Origin: Plantago elongata
Taxonomy: Eukaryota > Streptophyta > Magnoliopsida > Lamiales > Plantaginaceae
DNA length: 21,684 nucleotides
Direction of reading: 5' to 3'
NCBI GenBank assembly: GCA_036897095.1
Contig: JAYMSP010002978.1
Location: forward strand, 1 to 21,684
Shown: one piece after another, positions 11,398 through 20,610 of the stretch
Layout of the letters: the number at the start of each line of letters is the position of its first letter
Numbering within the stretch: the first letter of the stretch is position 1
Notes under the pieces: generated by a model
What the model was told of the DNA's origin: nothing
Databases searched by the model: none
What the model saw: the letters and a program-made list of their open reading frames with translations, nothing else
Program-made: the position numbers and the translations under genes

Positions 11398-11477
11398 CTT
11401 TGTATGATGAAAGTAGACTGCGTACGACGAAATTGGACTTCGTACGATCAAATTGGACTGTGTATGGCAAATTGGGC
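11398..11477 (+). repeat. Four tandem 20-bp repeats upstream of LTR-like TATA box
   Basis: Units start at 11398, 11418, 11438 and 11458. The best-conserved form is CTGCGTACGACGAAATTGGA, with variants CTTCGTACGATCAAATTGGA and, in the last unit, one base lost. They end about 80 bases before the TATA box, a usual place for enhancer repeats in U3. Confidence 0.85.
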
Positions 11478-11554
11478 CAGGAGTAGTGGGCCAGGATTGT
11501 TGGACCAGACCACAGGCCTCCTACTCCCATGCTTCTAAAAGCTCTTCTCCCACT

Positions 11555-11562
11555 TATAAATA
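11555..11562 (+). promoter_or_regulatory. TATA box of LTR-like promoter
   Basis: TATAAATA followed by AGAGG, with a CA-rich likely start about 30 bases downstream. It has the best promoter form in this gene-poor region. Confidence 0.6.
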
Positions 11563-11781
11563 GAGGTCCTCCCCTCTTCATTTCACTACTACCAACACTA
11601 CTCACAACACACATTCACAAGCATCAAGAAGAGCACAAGCACTCCCGAGCAAGAGCAGCAATCGTCTTCGTCTTCGAGCATCGCCGCCTTCGTCTTCGAG
11701 CATCGTCGCCATCTACCTCCCGAGATCCGCCTCGGAGTCCGATCAAATTGTCAAGCAGTTTATCATCAAGAAGTAGTCACC

Positions 11782-12143
11782 GTTCGATCCAAGATCAAGC
11801 CTAAAAGCCCTTGGAGAAACGTTACTGGAAGATCAACTATTGTCAAAGCAAGATCAAAGCCAAAAGCTCAGCTCAAGTCCGATCAGCCTTCTTGAAGCTC
11901 TTTGCCAAGTTCAAAGCCAAAGACCATCGTCGATTCAAGATCAAGCTCAAAAGCCCTTGAAGAAACGTTTTCGGCCAAGCAGACTTCCTCTAAAGAAGAT
12001 CAAAGGCCAAATCATGCGACGATCGAGAAGTACTCTTCGAAGAGTTCGTCAAATCTCCAAGAAGATCATCATCGCTCGCCTAAACATCAACAAGTTCGTC
12101 AGTTCGATCCGAGATCGAGCCAAGAAGCCCTCGCATCGACGTT
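11782..12143 (+). repeat. Three diverged copies of a 42-bp module
   Basis: Copies lie at 11782-11823, 11929-11970 and 12102-12143. Each reads approximately GTTCGATCCAAGATCAAGC, then AAAAGCCC, then a GAAACGTT-like end. The spacings are 147 and 173 bases, pointing to an old array of a unit of about 150-170 bases within the LTR-like transcript. Confidence 0.8.
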
Positions 12144-12499
12144 CGCCCGACTTTGAAGTCGTAAATCTTAAACCGAAGAATTTGAAGATCCAAGTTCGTC
12201 ATCTTAGGAAACTAGAATCAGAGGATTAGACTAGAGAATTGTACCCCGCATTAAACAAGTTCATCAAATCATCATTTGTGCAATTTTACTTGCTACAGTA
12301 AGCATAATGTCATTCAATTGAGGAGTTTCTCTAGAGTTTTCTTACCGGTAATTCTTGAATTCATGGTGATTGAAGTTGATGAAGTCGAAGTCGATTGAAG
12401 AGTTTCTGATTTTGTTTCTGCAATTGGGGAATTCTATATAGCGTAGAGATTTAAGTTCCTTCTTCTTTGTATATCGGATTTTCCCATTAAGTTTTATAC

Positions 12500-13090
12500 T
12501 GATGAGTGTTGTGTATAGAAACGGGTATTTTTGTTAAATATATTTTGCCAGGGGTAATTTGGTAATTTCATGTTGAAATTTGAGTGGCCTCAATTGAGGC
12601 ATCTCGAGTATGAATGGGCTCGCCCCAACTCTTCGAGGTTGGGTCTTTGGTCGGGTTGGATTTTGAACGGGTTGGGTAGTAAACAGGTACGGGTACAAAA
12701 TCCAACTCGAATCCGTACTTAAATATATTATTGTATTGATGTGGGTTAGTTTGGGTTGGGTTCCCATCCATTTATAAGATTATGTGTGTGTTAAAGATCA
12801 CGCCTTCGTGTGCGATTTGGTCTGTATGGGTATGATTGTTATTTTCTGAGTTAAGTATGATATATGGGTTTGACGTATGTGAGGCTTCTTTGGTTTAACG
12901 TCTTGGTCTAATCTTCTAGACATGTGTGGTTATTCCAACATGCTTGAATCTGCTAGTGAAAAGTAGTTTGCTCATGTGGTTATCTCTTTTATTTAGGTCT
13001 TGCATTTTCAATTAAATGCTCTCATATGATACGTGGTCCGAATTTCTAATCTTAAGAGTTATTGAATTTTTACTAATCGATATCCTTATC
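12500..13090. other. Gene-free stretch with transposon-like GGGTTGG words
   Basis: Positions 12600-12770 are rich in GGGTTGG/GGTCGGGTT words and resemble the stretch near 9885-10035. I see no protein-coding similarity. Confidence 0.4.
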
Positions 13091-13310
13091 CAGGAACTTT
13101 ATACTCTGAAATTGAAGGAAGATTTTAAAGGTGAGTGTTCATAAAACCATTTTGGAAAACCTGAAAGTACTTGCCCTTTATATATATGTATTGCATCAAA
13201 GATATTTCCAACTCATGCTCTTTTAAATATTGCATCGAAGCTACTTTCACATGCTTCGATTTATGCACGAAAGATTGATTTGAAAATACATATCTATATA
13301 TTATTGATTT

Positions 13311-13350
13311 GATTGATTGATTGATTGGTTGGTTGGTTGGTTGGTTGGTT
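13311..13350. repeat. Compound microsatellite (GATT)4(GGTT)6
   Basis: Four GATT units (13311-13326) run directly into six GGTT units (13327-13350). Confidence 0.95.
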
Positions 13351-13493
13351 GATCGGACGAACGAATTACTCACAATTGTGGTGGATGTTTCTGAGTAGAT
13401 AACTTGGGCGGTTGTGTATGTTGAGTTATTCATTAGGTTCCTCTAATTATTATTTCTATGCGAGGCAGAAGCCGTCGAGGTCTTGGGAGTAGT

Positions 13494-13539
13494 TGTGTTT
13501 TACTGCGTATCATGGCTGTGTTTTACCGCGTATCATGGC
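13494..13539. repeat. Tandem 23-bp duplication
   Basis: Copies 13494-13516 and 13517-13539 of TGTGTTTTACTGCGTATCAT plus GGC differ at one base (T/C). Confidence 0.95.
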
Positions 13540-14089
13540 GGGTATTGATTGATTGATTTAGAGGAGTTATAAGGGATTGGATTGGGTTATAAGGATGACT
13601 GCACCAATGAATCATTGATTGATTGCAATGACTGCAATGATTAATTGATTGTATATTGATATTATTGTGCTTGTTATGGATTTCTTATTGATATGTTAAT
13701 TAATGGCCACTCTCACACACGAACACCATTGAGATTTTTTGTCTCACACTCTTTTGTTTTCCTTCCTTGCAGATTTCGGAGTTTAGTGGAGGACCTTGTC
13801 AAGTAGACGTTCAACAACTTGAGTGATATTGGGTGAAATGGAATTTTATACCTTTTATATCCCGCTGCTTGTAAAAATAAAGCTTGTCAGAACTAGTTTA
13901 TAATTCTGTTGCTTTTGAAATTAGTCTGTTCTGCAAGTTAAATGTTCAAATTTTAAAAAAAGAAATTGTTCACAAGTCGTCTATTGAATTGTATTTTCTT
14001 AAAGTCTCTATAATGTCTTACTATTATCGATTGAACGCCTCTGTCATTTTAAAAAAATTAGTTCACATTTTTAGAGCATTACACCAATA

Positions 14090-14521
14090 GTCCTAACTTA
14101 TTCTTGTTTCCTGTTACTATTCGGTTGAGTATTAGAGTCCGTTTATGACTCTAAGTCGTATAGCTCGTCCCCAACTACTATATATACACTAGATTAGCCA
14201 TTGTAATATTTGTACCAAAATCATCACAGAGAAGAATAATTAGCAGAGATTTATAGAGCTTAAGAGCAAGTAGACTAGAGCAGTAAGCTGATTATTATTA
14301 TTAGATCTTAGACATTGATCGAGTAGAGACAATTAGTCAGTTATTATAGTTGAAGTTGTATTCTACAAATCTCTCATTGTTTAGTGAAATTCTGGCTTGG
14401 TAATACCTCAGACGTAGTCAAAGTTATTGGCGAACTGAGTAACTAATTTTGTGTCATCTTGCTCGTCCCTGATTTTTTTATTTTATTCGTTATCCCCATC
14501 ATATTGCAGTTTATTTTCTAA
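14090..14521 (+). mobile_element. Probable Copia-type solo LTR or LTR fragment
   Basis: A TATATATA box near 14178 is followed by GCCATTGTAATATTTGTACC. Later comes a GACGTAGTCAAAGTTATTGGCG-like stretch near 14413, then a T-rich end TTTTCTAACA at 14512-14521. This order is the usual form of plant Copia LTRs (TATA, R poly(A) area, GTGGACGTAGGC-like U5, ...AACA end). No primer-binding site follows at 14522 and the left end is unclear, so it is read as solo or truncated. Confidence 0.55.
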
Positions 14522-15160
14522 CAGAATCTTTCCAAAGTCCTCCTCAGTCAAAACAAAATGACAAATCACCCAACCTAGGATATAGCAAGGACCAAAACTT
14601 AGGGTTTCCAACCGGCTGCTTTCTCTGGTGATAAACTCAATGGTGATGCTACCTCAGAGAGGAATGTCACATGAGGAAAGGACCTTTGTTCCTAGAGAAT
14701 CCTACGTTTGCTCTAAGCACCTATGTTCGACACATGATGGAGACCCTAGAACTAGAGGCACTGCGACTAGGAAACATGTCGGAAGCTTTAAGAATCACAT
14801 TGCAAATGGAGGAAATCTAAAACATCATGCTAGACCAGGCGGATCAAAATACACTGAGGCTCTTTCCCTTCCATCACACTCCCCTAATGTTCCATATGCC
14901 CATAAAATCCAACCATGCATCGCTAATTTACATGTGCAACGTCCACATGATCGATCATTCATTCATTCTAGGATATGAATTTCGTTACTTACTATAGGTT
15001 CACCTCAAGGTAAGTGGGTGCTCTTTTCTGAATGTGAATCAAATTGAGAAACGTCAATGAAATGTTACAACATTAGGATTCCTTGACCAGACACCCCGAG
15101 GCAGAGTTGCACTCAATAAAGATAATCTACCTGGCCCACTACGGTCCAAGGTGCAAGCAT
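14522..15160. other. Unclassified stretch with a 116-codon open frame
   Basis: The frame at 14628-14978 (plus) is His/Arg/Ser-rich and has no motif I recognise. Because it follows an LTR-like segment, it may be remnant element sequence. I do not call it a gene. The part after 14980 is intergenic and leads into the BIC promoter. Confidence 0.35.
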
Positions 15161-15163
15161 CTG

Positions 15164-15172
15164 ACACGTGGC
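15164..15172 (+). promoter_or_regulatory. G-box/ABRE (ACACGTGGC) upstream of the BIC-like gene
   Basis: A full CACGTG core with the strong ACACGTGGC flanks lies about 615 bases before the BIC start codon. G-boxes bind HY5, PIF and ABF bZIP/bHLH factors. Further ACGT-core sites (ACACGTT near 15530, CACGTA near 15572, GACGTGT near 15603) lie closer to the gene. Function is inferred from motif and context. Confidence 0.5.
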
Positions 15173-15710
15173 ATGATCTTGGTTGGACACGCATTAATCA
15201 TGTACATGACATTAATCTTAGTCACTCGAACATCTATATATATCGTTACTCATTACTCATTATCCTAGACGACTAGGCTCACGATTCAAACCTCACAAGT
15301 TAAGTTTAAGATTGAGTAATACCGGCTAAAAAGAAGTTAACCATATTCAGCTAATTGTAAACTAATATTTTTTTAAGATTTAAAAGTAAAAAATAAAGGG
15401 AATGTGTCGAAAAAATATCTCGCACATGGAAGCAAGTGGCCGGAATTTAATATATAGTATTAAATATAGTGAAGTAAAGGTAAAGGAAACAAAACCACAG
15501 AACATAGAAATCCCATAAGAAGCAAGAAGACACGTTCACTTGTCCCATACCATACATCCAATTCCACCACACGTATTTTCTTTCTTCCTTGCTTTTCTTC
15601 TCGACGTGTAGTCTGGAATCCCATTCATTTTCTAGTGTTTTCTGGTATTGAAAATTCTCCTTTTAACTGTCACCCACAGTTCCAGTTTCCATGTTCTGAT
15701 GTTCGATCAA

Positions 15711-15717
15711 TATAAAT
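15711..15717 (+). promoter_or_regulatory. TATA box of the BIC-like gene
   Basis: TATAAAT lies 70 bases before the ATG, leaving a leader of about 40 nt. Confidence 0.6.
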
Positions 15718-15786
15718 CTTATTTATAGTCATACGTGCATCTTTATTATCTTCCCGTCATCACATTAACAAACCCACACATCAAAT

Positions 15787-16155
15787 ATGGCACTGCCACA
15801 GAATCTAACAAGAGAACCGGAGCCTGAACATCCAAAGGAGGAATATGAGAGTGAAACCATCAGCTGCACGAGTCCTTCAACGGCGGAGGCTGTGGAGAGC
15901 AGTCGAGAGAGGCTGAAACGACATCGTGTGGAAGTAGCAGGTCGGGTATGGATACCGGATGTGTGGGGGCAGGAAGACTTGCTGAAAGATTGGATTGAAA
16001 GTACCAAGTTTGATGTAAGTTATAGTAGTAAAATGTCTGCTCGAGATGCTCTTGTTGCTCAGGCTGCTGCTAGGAAAAGAATAAGAAGGTCGAACACTAA
16101 TTCTGCTGCTGTTCCTGCTCCCAGAATACTCAGATCATTAGAGAACAGCTGTTGA
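15787..16155 (+). CDS. BIC-like protein (blue-light inhibitor of cryptochromes), 122 aa
   Basis: The single-exon frame starts at the first ATG after the TATA box and matches the length of BIC1/BIC2-type proteins. The N-terminal 35 residues are acidic, Pro/Ser-rich and probably disordered. The conserved cryptochrome-interacting core is at about residues 38-73: [19 protein letters not shown] followed by [11 protein letters not shown]. The C-terminal part keeps the SARDALV segment and an [12 protein letters not shown] end. BIC proteins bind photoexcited cryptochromes in the nucleus and block their dimerisation, and their genes are induced by light. A good donor-like GTAAGT lies at 16015-16020 inside the frame. 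Reading through it gives the conserved tail, so splicing is not needed. Poly(A) signal AATAAA is at 16277-16282. I cannot tell BIC1 from BIC2. Confidence 0.88.
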   Translation: MALPQNLTREPEPEHPKEEYESETISCTSPSTAEAVESSRERLKRHRVEVAGRVWIPDVWGQEDLLKDWIESTKFDVSYSSKMSARDALVAQAAARKRIRRSNTNSAAVPAPRILRSLENSC

Positions 16156-16276
16156 AATTGTTTGATGCCAAATATTATACTCATCATTATTCTTCTTCTT
16201 TTAATGTACATCAACACATGAGCTCACTCTTCATTCTTTTAGTTACTACTTCTGCTTTTATTTGTTTGCTTCCCAT

Positions 16277-16282
16277 AATAAA
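16277..16282 (+). terminator. Poly(A) signal of the BIC-like gene
   Basis: AATAAA lies about 120 bases after the stop codon, a normal distance for a plant 3' UTR. Confidence 0.5.
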
Positions 16283-16284
16283 TG

Positions 16285-16640
16285 CAGGGGCGTAGCTATG
16301 TAGACCTAATTTTCATTATATAGTTGAGTTTATAATTTATCATTACCTGTTAGATATATTCGTGGTTAAAATTTAATTTTGTTAACTATAAATTAGTCTA
16401 AACTAAACAATTGACATGGAACGGAGGGAGAATGTCCTAGTGAATCTAACAGCTCGGGAGCATAGACCTCGTAGTGAAGTTAACAAAATCGGAAGGATGT
16501 CATGCTATTCTGATAGTAAGTTGTAAACATATTATACAATATACTTCATCCGTTCTACAAAACTTCATACAATTATCATTTTTAGACGTTTCATAGAACT
16601 TCGGAGAGGGTACAAATTTTGAACAGAGACCCAGCAGTGT
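16285..16640. mobile_element. MITE-like termini between BIC and RPA3 genes
   Basis: AACGGAGGGAG at 16419-16429 and ACTTCATCCGTTCTACAAAA at 16542-16561 look like the right and left ends of Stowaway-type MITEs (CTCCCTCCGT family). They face away from each other, so they would belong to two partial elements. The block begins with GGGGCGTAGCTATGTAG, also common at plant transposon ends. Element borders are not resolved. Confidence 0.35.
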
Positions 16641-16998
16641 AACATGTAAGTTTAGTACAAAATTTGGCTGCCATTTTTCCAGTGACAAGTAAAATTGAAC
16701 AGTTGCATATGCTGCAGTGTCCAATTATTAGTGGAATGCAGAGATTTGGCTCCGTAACTTGGGAGGATTAAGTATAACATATAGGATAGTATTAACAGCG
16801 AAGAGATATAATATACTGCCGTTAACTGCCAAAAGAAGCATAGAACGTAAAAGTCTACAAGTACTAAACACCTATAGGCTACCAATCCAATGACTAATAT
16901 TAACTGTTGATAACAATTGCCAACACAAGATGCAGATAATTGAAAGTAAGAACTTATAACATTTATGCAACATAGAAAATCAGGCTCAACTTAATAGC

Positions 16999-18546
16999 TC
17001 AAATGAACAGGTGCTTGTATTCCCCATTGGCAAATTTACAAATGCTGTCATAGGATGCTGTATCTGCACAAGAGTATCAAAGAAGAAAGCTCCAATTACT
17101 TGCTGTATGATATGGTTATAATATGACTTAGGAGAAGCATATAACATCTCAATTTAATTTCCCCCGAGATTTCAAGAGACAAATTGTTCAGTACTCCATC
17201 AAAAATAACAATGGCAATAGATCATATACCTATCCCATAAGCACCCTGAAACATAACTAATATGCCTTGCAAAATCGATGAATTAAATTTTCATGTTAAT
17301 CAAGGCCCATTGACTGGAGATTATTAAAGGAGACTAATAAGACAAACCTAACTTTAATGAATAGTATAGAATATAGATTAATAAAAACCCAAGCTTTCAC
17401 TCTAAATGAAATTGAAAGAGGACAGAAATCTTTACAGACATGTACACTCAAATATGTAACATGAGATTACTATCTTTGCTTTTACGATTACAGCAAATCC
17501 AGAAACAAAAAAAACTGAGTAGAACTGCACACCAGCTTGAACCTAGGTTTATCAGCTGAGTATGACTAGCTAGCCTCATGGATATATGCTCCCTCACCCT
17601 TTATGCATCTCATTACTTTTCAAGGAAGCAGAACACAATGTACCACATGAACTTGTAAAGGAAACGAATGCCCAAAAAAAATCGTACTACAGATCTTTGC
17701 TTTGACAGAAAATTCCGCATGACGTAAAACACCCATAAACCATGACAAGACCCAACAACCAACGGATTTTAGATTTGAGCTCATATCACAAGTAGCAGGA
17801 GACAAAACATATTTGACCTTTTGAAGCAAACATAATGACTACTATGACATATTAGCAACAACTTAACGCATGGCCACACACATTAAACCTTAAATATTAG
17901 AAATGCCATCGAACCCTAGTCCCAGTCGAACTCCCCAAATTTGCACATAAACTTTAAACATGAGAATCGCAGCACCGCCCACCACATTTATTAATTACAC
18001 CATTAGACTAATTTGAACTTGGCATGCCTTTAGATCATCTAACATAAGTTACTGTAACAGTTTATAAACCTCAACACAGAATCAACTAGAAGTAAAATTC
18101 ACATAGAGCTCAACTAGAATTAAATCTCATGCTTCTTCTGAGTTGAGGAAAGTAACTAAAACAAATCAAGTACAGGACATGAAATTAGGAAAATAAGGTT
18201 GAATTGTGAGCAAAGCAATTAATCAAACAGGTAGTATGCATATCCAAAATTGCAAGCAAAAGAGAATAAAATTACCAAATTCATCACCAAAGTTGGTCCA
18301 AATCTCGGGGCGAATACAAAGACGGTTACCAGAAGGCTCAGCGATACCAATAACCTCCATAAAAGTGGTGAGATCTCGACCGGGATGGCCCGACAGGAAA
18401 AGCTCTTGACCGTCGGTCGATAACCCGATGACAGAACCAGCAGCCGGATCGGCTTTAATCACCTTGATAACAGCACGAACTCGATTTCCAGAGTAGATGC
18501 GCAGAAACTCACCATTAACAAAGGCTGCACAATTTGATGTGTCCAT
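16999..18546 (-). CDS. RPA3: Replication protein A 14 kDa subunit (RPA3), 2 exons, 111 aa
   Basis: Exon 1 is 18546-18276 and exon 2 is 17063-16999. The 1212-nt intron is GT-AG and splits the Asp codon in phase 1. The protein begins MDTSNCAAFVNGEFLRIYSG, the usual plant RPA3 start. It continues through an OB fold with the signature LTTFMEVIGIAEP, then EIWTNFGDEF, and ends with SICKFANGEYKHLFI. Plant RPA14 is close to 107 residues, so it is complete. RPA3 forms the core of the RPA trimer with RPA2 and RPA1, which coats single-stranded DNA in replication, repair and recombination in the nucleus. Plants often carry two copies (RPA3A and RPA3B); I cannot say which this is. The coding strand has TTTCAG three bases before the ATG, with a perfect TACTAAC branch motif upstream, so the leader probably holds an intron. 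Confidence 0.94.
17064..18275 (-). other. Intron of the RPA3 gene
   Basis: Donor GGTAAT and acceptor TGTGCAG fit the plant consensus, and removal joins the conserved halves of RPA3 without error. Short open frames within are random and no nested gene is seen. Confidence 0.85.
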
Positions 18547-18549
18547 TTC

Positions 18550-18700
18550 CTGAAAGATAAGAGAATTGGTTAGTATTCAGCCAAAATTGTACTCGATCGA
18601 TCTAGGGTTTAAACTTCAAAGGCTTCCATTTCTCATGCCTTTTGCAGATTTGGCTTGCTGTGTGTATCTGATTGATTGTTCAACTGCTACTTCTAGGTCT
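18550..18700 (-). other. Probable 5' UTR intron of RPA3 (acceptor end)
   Basis: The acceptor CTTTCAG (18556-18550) is preceded by TACTAAC at 18575-18569, exactly the consensus branch site at the usual distance. The donor is not clear, so the left limit given is approximate. Confidence 0.45.
18603..18610 (-). promoter_or_regulatory. Telo-box (AAACCCTA) in RPA3 leader region
   Basis: AAACCCTA on the coding strand. Telo-boxes are known in promoters and leaders of plant genes for cell proliferation, including PCNA and ribosomal protein genes, often beside other proliferation motifs. Confidence 0.5.
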
Positions 18701-18732
18701 AGAATCTAGATTAACAACAAGGTAGAAAGGGC

Positions 18733-18744
18733 TATATACTTATA
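18733..18744 (-). promoter_or_regulatory. TATA motif of RPA3
   Basis: The coding strand reads TATAAGTATATA, about 190 bases before the ATG and just downstream of two E2F-type sites. Confidence 0.45.
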
Positions 18745-18764
18745 AGATGCTAAACAAAATTGAA

Positions 18765-18772
18765 TTTGGCGC
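18765..18772 (+). promoter_or_regulatory. E2F-type site 1 upstream of RPA3
   Basis: TTTGGCGC is an exact match to the plant E2F consensus TTTSSCGC. It lies about 20 bases upstream of the TATA motif. Confidence 0.65.
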
Positions 18773-18785
18773 TATTCCGTCGCAT

Positions 18786-18794
18786 ATTCCCGCC
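18786..18794 (+). promoter_or_regulatory. E2F-type site 2 upstream of RPA3
   Basis: ATTCCCGCC fits WTTSSCSS. Two E2F-type sites within 30 bases just upstream of a TATA motif is typical of S-phase plant genes such as RNR, PCNA and MCM. Confidence 0.65.
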
Positions 18795-18799
18795 TTTTT

Positions 18800-19740
18800 A
18801 TCAATGAGTACCACTTTCCCTACATTTACTAAAATCGTTAGTTGGACTCAGACTAGTACTAAAGAGTTGCTAAAATTAATATTAGTAACGTGATAAGATA
18901 ATCAGCACTAGAAGGTTAAGAAGTTTTATTCTTCGAATGAGTGAACATTTTTTCCGTATAGAGAATGATTGAAATGTGGCGATTAAATATATTAATGATA
19001 AATTTATCCAAAACATAGTAATTATAATATTATATTATCTAAAGAAAATAGTTAAAAATATTGATAATGTAAATAGTTCTTTCCGGGAAAATATGGAATA
19101 GAAATTACGATGCATGTGAAAAGCGTATTCTCATCTTGTTTAATGATTTTCTAAATCATTTGACATGTCTCAGTACAATCTATTGTTATCCATGTAATAA
19201 ACTTATGATCAATAACAATATATAAGTTACAAAAGAAAAGATTAATATTCTAAAATGTATCTTTCTCAATAACAACAAAAAAGTTTATATTTATTTATTT
19301 GCCTCATCTTAACTTTTATTTAGTAAGATTTATGTTTATACAACATGTCTTCTATATAATGAAACTAGGGAGTTGGGTTTCATTATGTAAAAAAATTGAA
19401 CATTTTATATTTACACCCTATATAACAATTACATTATCTTATTTAATTGATCTTTAATTTAAATCTCAAAGACTATTTTATTTTATAGCTAAATACCAAA
19501 CAACATGTAAACATTAATGTGTTATAATTAATTTACGTACAAATATATGAATGTAGATTATAATCGATTTGTATACAAGTTTATTTTGAAATTAAAATCA
19601 TGACATGGAGTTTGACTAAAGGAGTGTACTAGCTGGTTAGCCAGCAATATTTAAAATGCATAATGATTAGTAAATTGAATTTGACTAACGTAAATGCAAC
19701 AAGTATTTGAAATAGACGCTTAAATATGAAAAAAAAAATT
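18800..19740. other. AT-rich intergenic DNA, nothing recognised
   Basis: Very AT-rich with many stops in all frames. No promoter, RNA gene or repeat structure stands out. Confidence 0.6.
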
Positions 19741-19750
19741 ATGTAATTAG

Positions 19751-20530
19751 TGTAATGGCCAAATTTCGCTCTTCCAACAAGACTGACAAATTGATCCATC
19801 AAGGCCACAACCCAATCCACGATCCTTATATGAGTCCTTCTTAACCTCACGCGCGGGTCGGGCTCCAAGAGGCCGCCGAACCAAGCCACTTAGTGGACCT
19901 GTCACACAACCAGAAGGCTTGCATACTGACTAACTCATTTGGCCTCCAACTTCCTAGCGGGCCGACAAGCTAGCCAACACACATGGTGAGTCTAACAGAC
20001 ATGCGAGCCAACCTTACTTGGCTGAATCGCCCAGTCTGCCAGAAACGAACTCAACCGACTTGGGACTCGTCCAACCCAATTAGCAAGGCTAACCATGTTA
20101 GCCTAACGGATTGACCGACCCACGTTGCTTAATTAACTCAGTCAGTCAGTAAGCAACCGACTAGACTCAGTCAACCCATGAAGCCACTCCTGACCCGAAA
20201 TATAGGAGAAGTGGGTACAGACTCTAACGATGGGATGGTCTATATAGGAAGGCAGGCGGAAGGAGAAAGGATCATCTCATCCGACTACGAAAAACCCTAG
20301 CTATCAGTTGAGCGCCTCTCTCTCAACCCCAGCACTCTATCAATCAGTCAAAAAATCAAGCTCTCAGGTTGTCAGTCAGACATTGTCAGCCAGACGTTGT
20401 TAGTCAGACGATCAAGCTCTCAGGTTGTCGGTCAGATGATCGAGCTTCACCTTCCGCCATCCCACCTTTGCTTATCGACGATCACTAGTTAGCTCCCCTT
20501 CGCACGGTCAGCTAGTACATTATCGGTAAC
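19751..20530 (+). mobile_element. LTR-like block with promoter and short tandem repeats
   Basis: There is a sharp change from AT-rich DNA to a CpG- and CCAAC-rich block starting near TGTAATGGCC (19751). A TATATAGG box at 20241 is followed by AAAACCCTAGCTATCAG near 20291 and a CTCTCTC stretch, then repeated CAGTCAGAC words. This is the layout of a plant Gypsy LTR (U3, TATA, R, U5). I found no target duplication and no second LTR. The right border near 20530 is approximate. It abuts the DUF674 remnant. Confidence 0.55.
20355..20436. repeat. Nested short tandem repeats in LTR-like block
   Basis: ATCAAGCTCTCAGGTTGTC occurs at 20355 and 20411 (period 56). Between them lie three 14-bp units, GTTGTCAGTCAGAC-like, at 20368, 20382 and 20396, differing at one to two bases. 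Confidence 0.85.
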
Positions 20531-20610
20531 CATTCCCATCCATGTATCTCACAACTTCTCTGTTAATTAATTCACCATTTTCGCAAATTGCACCTATGGT
20601 ATTTGCTTAC

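Larger units (their letters stand above)
11340..12297 (+). mobile_element. LTR-like segment with promoter (possible solo LTR)
   Basis: The segment has the layout of a Gypsy-type LTR. A U3-like part carries four 20-bp repeats (11398-11477). A TATAAATA box follows at 11555-11562, then a CA-rich start region near 11585. Next comes a purine/serine-codon-rich stretch of AAGATCAAG words, then GAATTGTACCCCGCATTAAA near 12237-12256, which resembles an R-region poly(A) area. It would end in CTACA at 12293-12297. I found no clean TG start, 5-bp target duplication or primer-binding site, so ends and class are inferred. Open frames inside (11529-11804, 11840-12229) are Arg/Ser/Lys-rich low-complexity and are probably not proteins. 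Confidence 0.5.
11585..13900 (+). ncRNA. Candidate spliced noncoding transcript from LTR-like promoter
   Basis: The signals occur in the right order. After the TATA box (11555) there is a donor GTAAGC at 12298. A branch-like TTACTAATCG plus acceptor CAG follows, ending at 13093. A 37-nt exon 13094-13130 ends in AAAG|GTGAGT. A strong acceptor after a pyrimidine tract (CCTTCCTTGCAG) ends at 13772, and an AATAAA lies at 13876-13881. Predicted exons are 11585-12297, 13094-13130 and 13773 to about 13900. Joined frames close quickly, so a protein is unlikely. All of this is inference from signals. Such signals can arise by chance in 2 kb, and no homology supports it. Confidence 0.35.

Noticed and set aside
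11840..12229. Basic 129-codon open frame as a protein gene
   Set aside because: It is Arg/Ser/Lys-rich low-complexity sequence made by AAGATCAAG-type repeats in an LTR-like segment, with an overlapping frame of similar look and no known domain.
13311..13539. Short repeats as a CRISPR-like array
   Set aside because: These are a microsatellite and a two-copy direct duplication without spacers, in plant nuclear DNA.
14628..14978. 116-codon open frame as a host gene or retroviral gag
   Set aside because: No zinc knuckle or capsid motif is visible, and the composition gives no support for selection as protein.
15270..15330. SINE or tRNA-like B box (GATTCAAACC near 15281)
   Set aside because: No A box at the right distance, no poly(A) or T tail, and no cloverleaf can be formed.
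16015..16020. GTAAGT as a real donor splitting the BIC-like gene
   Set aside because: Reading through gives the conserved SARDALV and C-terminal segment in frame; splicing would remove them.
19629..19889. 86-codon minus-strand frame as a gene
   Set aside because: It runs across the border of AT-rich DNA and the LTR-like block and has no recognisable domain.
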